Of a stretch of DNA of 64,000 nt, positions 60,428-64,000 are shown piece by piece; position 1 is the stretch's first letter; every line of letters starts with the position of its first letter. The position numbers were made by a program, and so were the translations under genes. The notes beneath the pieces were generated by a model. It was not told the origin of the DNA and made no database searches. It saw nothing but the letters and a program-made list of their open reading frames with translations. The stretch is from Deinococcus sedimenti (GTDB lineage Bacteria > Deinococcota > Deinococci > Deinococcales > Deinococcaceae), in the NCBI RefSeq assembly GCF_014648135.1, contig NZ_BMQN01000001.1:682001-746000 (forward strand), read 5' to 3'.

Positions 60428-60469
60428 GCACAGGCGGCGGCCCCCAATCTGGTGGGCCGCCGCCTGTGC
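60428..60469 (-). terminator. Terminator hairpin of the PfkB gene
   Basis: A perfect 16-bp stem GCACAGGCGGCGGCCC and its complement with a 10-base loop lies just after the PfkB stop on the minus strand. It lacks a U-tract but is very stable. Confidence 0.65.
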
Positions 60470-60474
60470 CGGGT

Positions 60475-61482
60475 TCAGCTGCTGGCGGGCGTCTTGCGGC
60501 TGCGCGTGGTTTTCGGCGCGGGCGTGGGGGCCGCAGGGGCCGCGGCCGCCAGTTCCGGCACGATGGCGGCCAGGTCCTCGTGCGCAATGGGCCGTTCCTG
60601 CGCGCCCACTCCGGTCGCGGCGAGTGCCCCGGCGGCGTTCGCCGCTCGGGCCGCGCCACCCATGCTGGCCCCGGCGAGGATCGCGTGCGCGAAGACGGCC
60701 GTGAAGGTGTCGCCCGCACCAGTGGAGTCCACGACCTTCCCGGAGGGCCGGTAGGCGTCGACCAGTTCGGTGTCGTCGGGCGTCCAGGTGATCGAGCCCA
60801 TCTTGCCGACCTTCACCACGACCCGCTGGGCGCCGGCCTGCCCCAGCTGCGCCAGCGCCGCGCTGATCGAACTGGTGCCGGTCAGGGCCTGCAACTCGTG
60901 CTGGTTGAGCATCAGGTAGTCGGCGGCGATGACGTCGTTCAGCAGGGTGGTACCGGCCTTGTTCACGGCGCCGGTTCCCAGATCGATGAACACCGGGACG
61001 GGCGTCTTCGTGCCGCGCGCCGCCTCAATCGCCGCGAGGCTGTACTCGCGCTGCGGTCCCTCGATCAGCGCGTACGCGTTGATGATCAGGGCGTCGGCAC
61101 CGTCCAGGTCCTTCTTCCTGAAGCCCGCAGGGTCCAGCTGACGGTTGGCGGCGCCGTCACTGATCATGGCGCGCTCGCCGCCACTGGTCTGCATGACCGT
61201 GATCGTGCTGGTGATCAGGCGGGGGTCGCGCTGGATGGCGCTCTCGCTGACGCCGCATTCGCGTACGCGACTCAGGGCGTATTCCGCGAACGGGTCGTCG
61301 CCGACGCGGGCGGCCAGCGTGACCGCGTGGCCCAGGCGGGCCAGGGTGACGCTCATGGTGCCGCCGGCCCCGCCGGGTTTCATGCTGGCCTGCTGCGGCG
61401 TGACTTCCTCGCCGGGTTCGGGCAGGCGTTCAAGGTGGTAGAGGTGATCGACGGTCACGTCACCGATGATGTAGAACTTCAC
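60475..61482 (-). CDS. PfkB family carbohydrate kinase
   Basis: A 335-residue ribokinase-like enzyme. GGAGGTMSVTLARLG near residue 38 is PfkB signature 1, and DSTGAGDTFTAVFAHAIL is signature 2 with the catalytic Asp. It phosphorylates a sugar, nucleoside or aminoimidazole; the substrate is not predictable. The C-terminal 35 residues are a Pro/Ala/Lys-rich tail (TPAPKTTRSRKTP) with no obvious fold. GTG start with a GGAGG Shine-Dalgarno 7-8 bases upstream. Single gene between the R2 cluster and rsmA. Confidence 0.88.
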   Translation of the reverse strand: MKFYIIGDVTVDHLYHLERLPEPGEEVTPQQASMKPGGAGGTMSVTLARLGHAVTLAARVGDDPFAEYALSRVRECGVSESAIQRDPRLITSTITVMQTSGGERAMISDGAANRQLDPAGFRKKDLDGADALIINAYALIEGPQREYSLAAIEAARGTKTPVPVFIDLGTGAVNKAGTTLLNDVIAADYLMLNQHELQALTGTSSISAALAQLGQAGAQRVVVKVGKMGSITWTPDDTELVDAYRPSGKVVDSTGAGDTFTAVFAHAILAGASMGGAARAANAAGALAATGVGAQERPIAHEDLAAIVPELAAAAPAAPTPAPKTTRSRKTPASS

Positions 61483-61551
61483 AGTTGGGTCCTCCGGGGT
61501 GCCGGGAGCGGCGGCCCTGAATAGTGACTGGGGGGGTGAATCTTGCTGCGG

Positions 61552-62493
61552 TTACCGTATCACGCCCAGTTTGACGGCCATGTCACGCAGGTCACCCAGC
61601 GACACGTCCTCGGCACGCACGTCCGCGCGCAGCCCGGCGGCCTCCAGCGCCGCGTCGATCGCGTCGCCGTCCATGCCGGTTAGGCGCAGGTTGTTCCGCA
61701 GGGTCTTGCGGCGGTGGTGCAGCGCCGTCTCCACGAACGACAGGAATGCCTGCTCGGGAGCCGGGCGGGTCCGGTCGAAGTCCAGGCGGATCACGGCGCT
61801 CGTCACGTCCGGCGCGGGCAGGAACGCGCCCTTGGGTACGTCCCGGACGTGCTGCACGCTGCCGTACAGCGCAGCGATGGCGCTCAGGAACCCGTAGTTC
61901 TCCTGTCCGGGCTGCGCGGCGAGGCGCTGCCCGACCTCCTTCTGCACCAGGACCGTGGCGGACACGATGCCCGGCGCGCGCATGAAGCGCGACAGCAGCA
62001 GGCCCGTGATGTAGTACGGAAGGTTCGCGATGACCCGCGTGCCCTGCGGCAGCGTGGCGTAGTCGAAGTCCAGCGCGTCGCCCCACACGACCTGCACGTC
62101 CAGGCCGTCCAGCGTCTCGGCCAGCACGGGCCGCAGCCGCTCGTCCTTTTCCAGCGTCGTGACCTGCGTGCCCCTGGAGGCGATCTCGCGGGTCAGGACG
62201 CCCAGGCCCGGGCCGATCTCCAGCACGGGCACGCCGGGCGCGGCGCCGCCCGCCTCGGCGATGGCGCGCAGGATGTTCCCGTCGATCAGGAAGTTCTGCC
62301 CGAGACTCTTGGTGGGCTTCAGCCCGTGGCGGTCCAGCAGGTCCCGTACGCGCGCCGGGGAGTACAGCGGCGCAGCGCTCAGGTCACGCTCCTCGTGGTC
62401 GGCGGGGCGGTCCGTCGAGCGGCGGTCAGGGCCGCGCCGGTCGGACGGGCGGCGGTCGGAGGTGCGGGCGGGTCTGCGGGAGTCTCTGGGCAT
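61552..62493 (-). CDS. rsmA: 16S rRNA (A1518/A1519) dimethyltransferase
   Basis: Dimethylates two adjacent adenines near the 3' end of 16S rRNA during 30S maturation. The 313-residue protein has LGQNFLIDGNILRAIAEAG, VLEIGPGLGVLTREIA (SAM motif I), LEKDERLRPV, and the catalytic IANLPYYITG (NLPY). It starts with an unusual Arg/Asp-rich stretch of about 40 residues (SDRRPSDRRGPDRRSTDRP). The ATG with a GGAGG Shine-Dalgarno is chosen; the -10 AGTATACT lies 91 bases upstream, giving a leadered transcript, unlike most neighbours. Divergent from the TPR operon through a shared palindromic -10. Confidence 0.93.
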   Translation of the reverse strand: MPRDSRRPARTSDRRPSDRRGPDRRSTDRPADHEERDLSAAPLYSPARVRDLLDRHGLKPTKSLGQNFLIDGNILRAIAEAGGAAPGVPVLEIGPGLGVLTREIASRGTQVTTLEKDERLRPVLAETLDGLDVQVVWGDALDFDYATLPQGTRVIANLPYYITGLLLSRFMRAPGIVSATVLVQKEVGQRLAAQPGQENYGFLSAIAALYGSVQHVRDVPKGAFLPAPDVTSAVIRLDFDRTRPAPEQAFLSFVETALHHRRKTLRNNLRLTGMDGDAIDAALEAAGLRADVRAEDVSLGDLRDMAVKLGVIR

Positions 62494-62583
62494 GCGGGGA
62501 CGGCCCTCCGGGGCCAGGAAGTGAGGGGAAGCGTGCGGGCGGGACAACGGTGAGCGCCGCTGTGGGCGCGCCGGGAACACGTC

Positions 62584-62591
62584 AGTATACT
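62584..62591. promoter_or_regulatory. Palindromic bidirectional -10 AGTATACT (rsmA / TPR)
   Basis: The palindrome AGTATACT gives TATACT on both strands. On the plus strand it lies 6 bases from the GTG of the TPR leader ORF. On the minus strand it would start the rsmA leader about 84 bases before its ATG. Second example in the window of a shared palindromic -10. Confidence 0.7.
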
Positions 62592-62597
62592 CACGGG

Positions 62598-62654
62598 GTG
62601 AGTTTCCGTTCCGGGCCGTACCGCTGCCGCGCCACCTGCCGGGGTCCGTCGTGA
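62598..62654 (+). CDS. Eighteen-codon leader ORF coupled to the TPR gene
   Basis: The ORF encodes MSFRSGPYRCRATCRGPS. Its GTG start lies exactly 6 bases after TATACT, the layout used by real leaderless genes here, and its TGA overlaps the GTG of the TPR gene (GTGA). It is therefore likely translated, and the TPR gene, which has no Shine-Dalgarno, would then be started by coupling. The peptide is Arg/Cys-rich with no homology I recognise. It may be only a translation feeder, or sense Arg/Cys charging. Confidence 0.5.
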   Translation: MSFRSGPYRCRATCRGPS

Positions 62655-63481
62655 CCGCCGACCTGACCACCGACCCCCAGGTCGTCCCGGACCCCGCCCC
62701 GGCCGCGCTGAGTGACCTGATCCGCGCCGGGGCGTGGCGCCGCGCCGCCGCGACCGCAAGCGTGCTGGGCGAGAGTGCCGACCTCGTGGATGCCCTGCAG
62801 ACGCTGCGGGTCGTGCAGGACGAGATCCGCGCCCGCCGCTACCCCGCCGCGCGTCAGCAGCTGGCCGCGTACGCCTCGGTCGCCGATTCGCTGACGCACC
62901 CGCTGGCGGCCGAGCTGCGCCTGTACGTCCACCCGGGGGAGGTCATGCAGGCGCTGGACGCGCTGGAGGCGCAGCGCCGCGCCGACGATCCGGCCGCGCT
63001 GCGCGGGGCGCTGGCGGGCGCGCTGGCACAGCCCCTGACCCGCGCCGAGGCGCTGAACGCCCTGGGCGTCCTGCACGCCATGCTGGGCGACGAGGCGCAG
63101 GCCCGCGAGGCCCTGACCGCCGCGCGCGAGGCCGACCCCGGCCACTACCGCGCCCTGACGAACCTGGGCAACCTGGACATGGAGGCCGGACGGTTCGCGC
63201 AGGCGGAAGCCATCTACCGCGAGGTGCTGGCCCTGGAACCCGACTACGACGGCGGGCACCACAACCTCGGGGTGGCGGTGCGGCGTCAGGGGCGCGTGGC
63301 GGAGGGCGTGCGGCACATCCGCCACGGGCAGCGGCTCGCCATGAAACGCTCCCGCGAGGACACCCGCGCCGAGGCGAAGGAACAGCTGAGCCGCACCCCA
63401 GCCCTGAAGTACCTGCGCTTCGTGCTGCTCGCTGTCGCCGCGCTGGTCATCTTCCTGGTGCTGCGCGGCGCGGGCAGCTGA
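62651..63481 (+). CDS. Membrane-anchored TPR protein
   Basis: A 276-residue protein. Residues about 30-230 are helical pairs with TPR-like spacing; clearest are ALNALGVLHAMLGDEAQARE and ALTNLGNLDMEAGRFAQAEA. A C-terminal membrane helix (about 252-272, LRFVLLAVAALVIFLVLRGA) anchors it, with the TPRs facing the cytosol if type II. It is a probable protein-protein scaffold of unknown partner. The GTG start overlaps the preceding leader ORF by four bases. The nnrE/D gene begins 7 bases downstream, suggesting an operon. Confidence 0.75.
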   Translation: MTADLTTDPQVVPDPAPAALSDLIRAGAWRRAAATASVLGESADLVDALQTLRVVQDEIRARRYPAARQQLAAYASVADSLTHPLAAELRLYVHPGEVMQALDALEAQRRADDPAALRGALAGALAQPLTRAEALNALGVLHAMLGDEAQAREALTAAREADPGHYRALTNLGNLDMEAGRFAQAEAIYREVLALEPDYDGGHHNLGVAVRRQGRVAEGVRHIRHGQRLAMKRSREDTRAEAKEQLSRTPALKYLRFVLLAVAALVIFLVLRGAGS

Positions 63482-63488
63482 GCGGATC

Positions 63489-64000
63489 ATGCGGGGCGCG
63501 GTCCTCACCCCGGACGGTGTGCGCGCCATCGACGCGCGCCTGGAACGCGCGGGCCTGCTCGACCCGGCCATGGAGGTCGCCGGGGAGGCCGTCGCCCGCG
63601 CCGTGCAGGAGCGCTGGCCGACCGGGCGGGTCGTGCTGCTGGCGGGCGGCGGCGCGAACGGGGGGGACGCGCTCGTCGCCGCGCGGCACCTGCTCGCCGC
63701 CGGGCGTTCGGTCACGGTCCTGGCCCGCCCGTCCACGCATCCCCTGACCCGCCTGAACCGCCGCCGACTGCGGGCCGTGCGGGGCGAGGTCCGGCCCCTG
63801 ACCCCGGCCAGCCTGAACCGCGCCGCGCGGGGCGCCACCGTGCTCGTGGACGGCCTGCTCGGCACCGGGTTCCGCCCCCCGCTGCGGGACGATCTGGCCC
63901 GCGTGATCGGCGCGCTGAACGCCCGTGACCGCGGCCCGGACGTGCTCGCCATCGACCTGCCCAGCGGTCTGGATGCCACGCGCGCCGACCTGCCCGGCGA
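63489..64000 (+). CDS. nnr: NAD(P)HX epimerase/dehydratase, N-terminal fragment
   Basis: Repairs hydrated NAD(P)H. The visible 170 residues are the YjeF N-terminal epimerase domain: RAIDARLERAGLLDPAMEVA, the VLLAGGGANGGDALVAARHL phosphate/NAD motif, VLVDGLLGTGFRPPL, and DVLAIDLPSGLDATRA. In most bacteria this domain is fused to the C-terminal ATP/ADP-dependent dehydratase, but the window ends first. The ATG is 7 bases after the TPR stop. Incomplete at the right edge. Confidence 0.9.
   Translation, partial: MRGAVLTPDGVRAIDARLERAGLLDPAMEVAGEAVARAVQERWPTGRVVLLAGGGANGGDALVAARHLLAAGRSVTVLARPSTHPLTRLNRRRLRAVRGEVRPLTPASLNRAARGATVLVDGLLGTGFRPPLRDDLARVIGALNARDRGPDVLAIDLPSGLDATRADLPG

Overview
The window is a GC-rich chromosomal segment that reads as Deinococcus, probably chromosome 1 of a D. 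radiodurans or D. deserti relative. The main evidence is promoter layout. About thirty genes have a TANNNT -10 hexamer 5 to 9 bases before the start codon and no Shine-Dalgarno, so they are predicted to make leaderless mRNAs, as is well documented in Deinococcus. Other support is a SpoVS-type protein, two families of small noncoding repeats, dense short operons with 1- or 4-base stop/start overlaps, and TGA as the main stop. I saw no prophage, IS element, CRISPR array, rRNA or tRNA.

Layout. 1-3.4 kb: amino-sugar/peptidoglycan recycling (nanE fragment, nagZ) and a Sel1-repeat protein. 3.4-8.1 kb: extracellular polysaccharide block with a GH16 glucanase under a cyclic-di-GMP-I riboswitch, a GH26-like hydrolase and a PgaC-like synthase. 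8.1-11.6 kb: DegV, two oxidoreductases and a TetR regulator. 11.6-14.4 kb: a large YhgE/Pip membrane protein controlled by three TetR-type operators. 14.5-22.3 kb: mostly minus-strand housekeeping and poorly known genes (MFS, RluA, flavin reductase, DUF4127, YkgJ operon). 22.4-27.1 kb: GAF-HD protein, kinase, upp, and leuA behind a complete leucine attenuator. 27.1-33.9 kb: LuxR regulator, PDZ protease, TetR operon, divergent nitronate monooxygenase/deacetylase pair, TAXI binding protein. 34-38.9 kb: prfC behind a tiny Pro-Pro-stop uORF, C39 peptidase, P-loop kinase, DUF1028, Rrf2 regulator. 39-49.8 kb: cell-wall amidase, phoX with a Pho-box-like repeat, spoVS, Zn peptidase, SufT/rhodanese genes, aminotransferase, acyl-CoA dehydrogenase. 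49.8-55.3 kb: formate dehydrogenase module (fdhF, DUF1641, fdhD) and a CDF metal exporter. 55.4-64 kb: uvrD interrupted by an intein, AI-2E transporter, repeat cluster, PfkB kinase, rsmA, TPR protein and the start of nnrE/D.

The most interesting signals are regulatory RNAs and leaders: the c-di-GMP riboswitch on GH16; the leu attenuator with a three-CTT leader peptide and a perfect 9-bp antiterminator; the leaderless uORF ending Pro-Pro-UAG ahead of release factor 3, which suggests feedback on termination efficiency; and an 18-codon leader overlapping the TPR gene. Others are palindromic -10 elements shared by divergent genes, a UvrD intein with a GIY-YIG-like insert, and two hairpin-rich intergenic repeat families.

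All calls come from reading sequence and recalling family motifs. No search, alignment or folding program was run.
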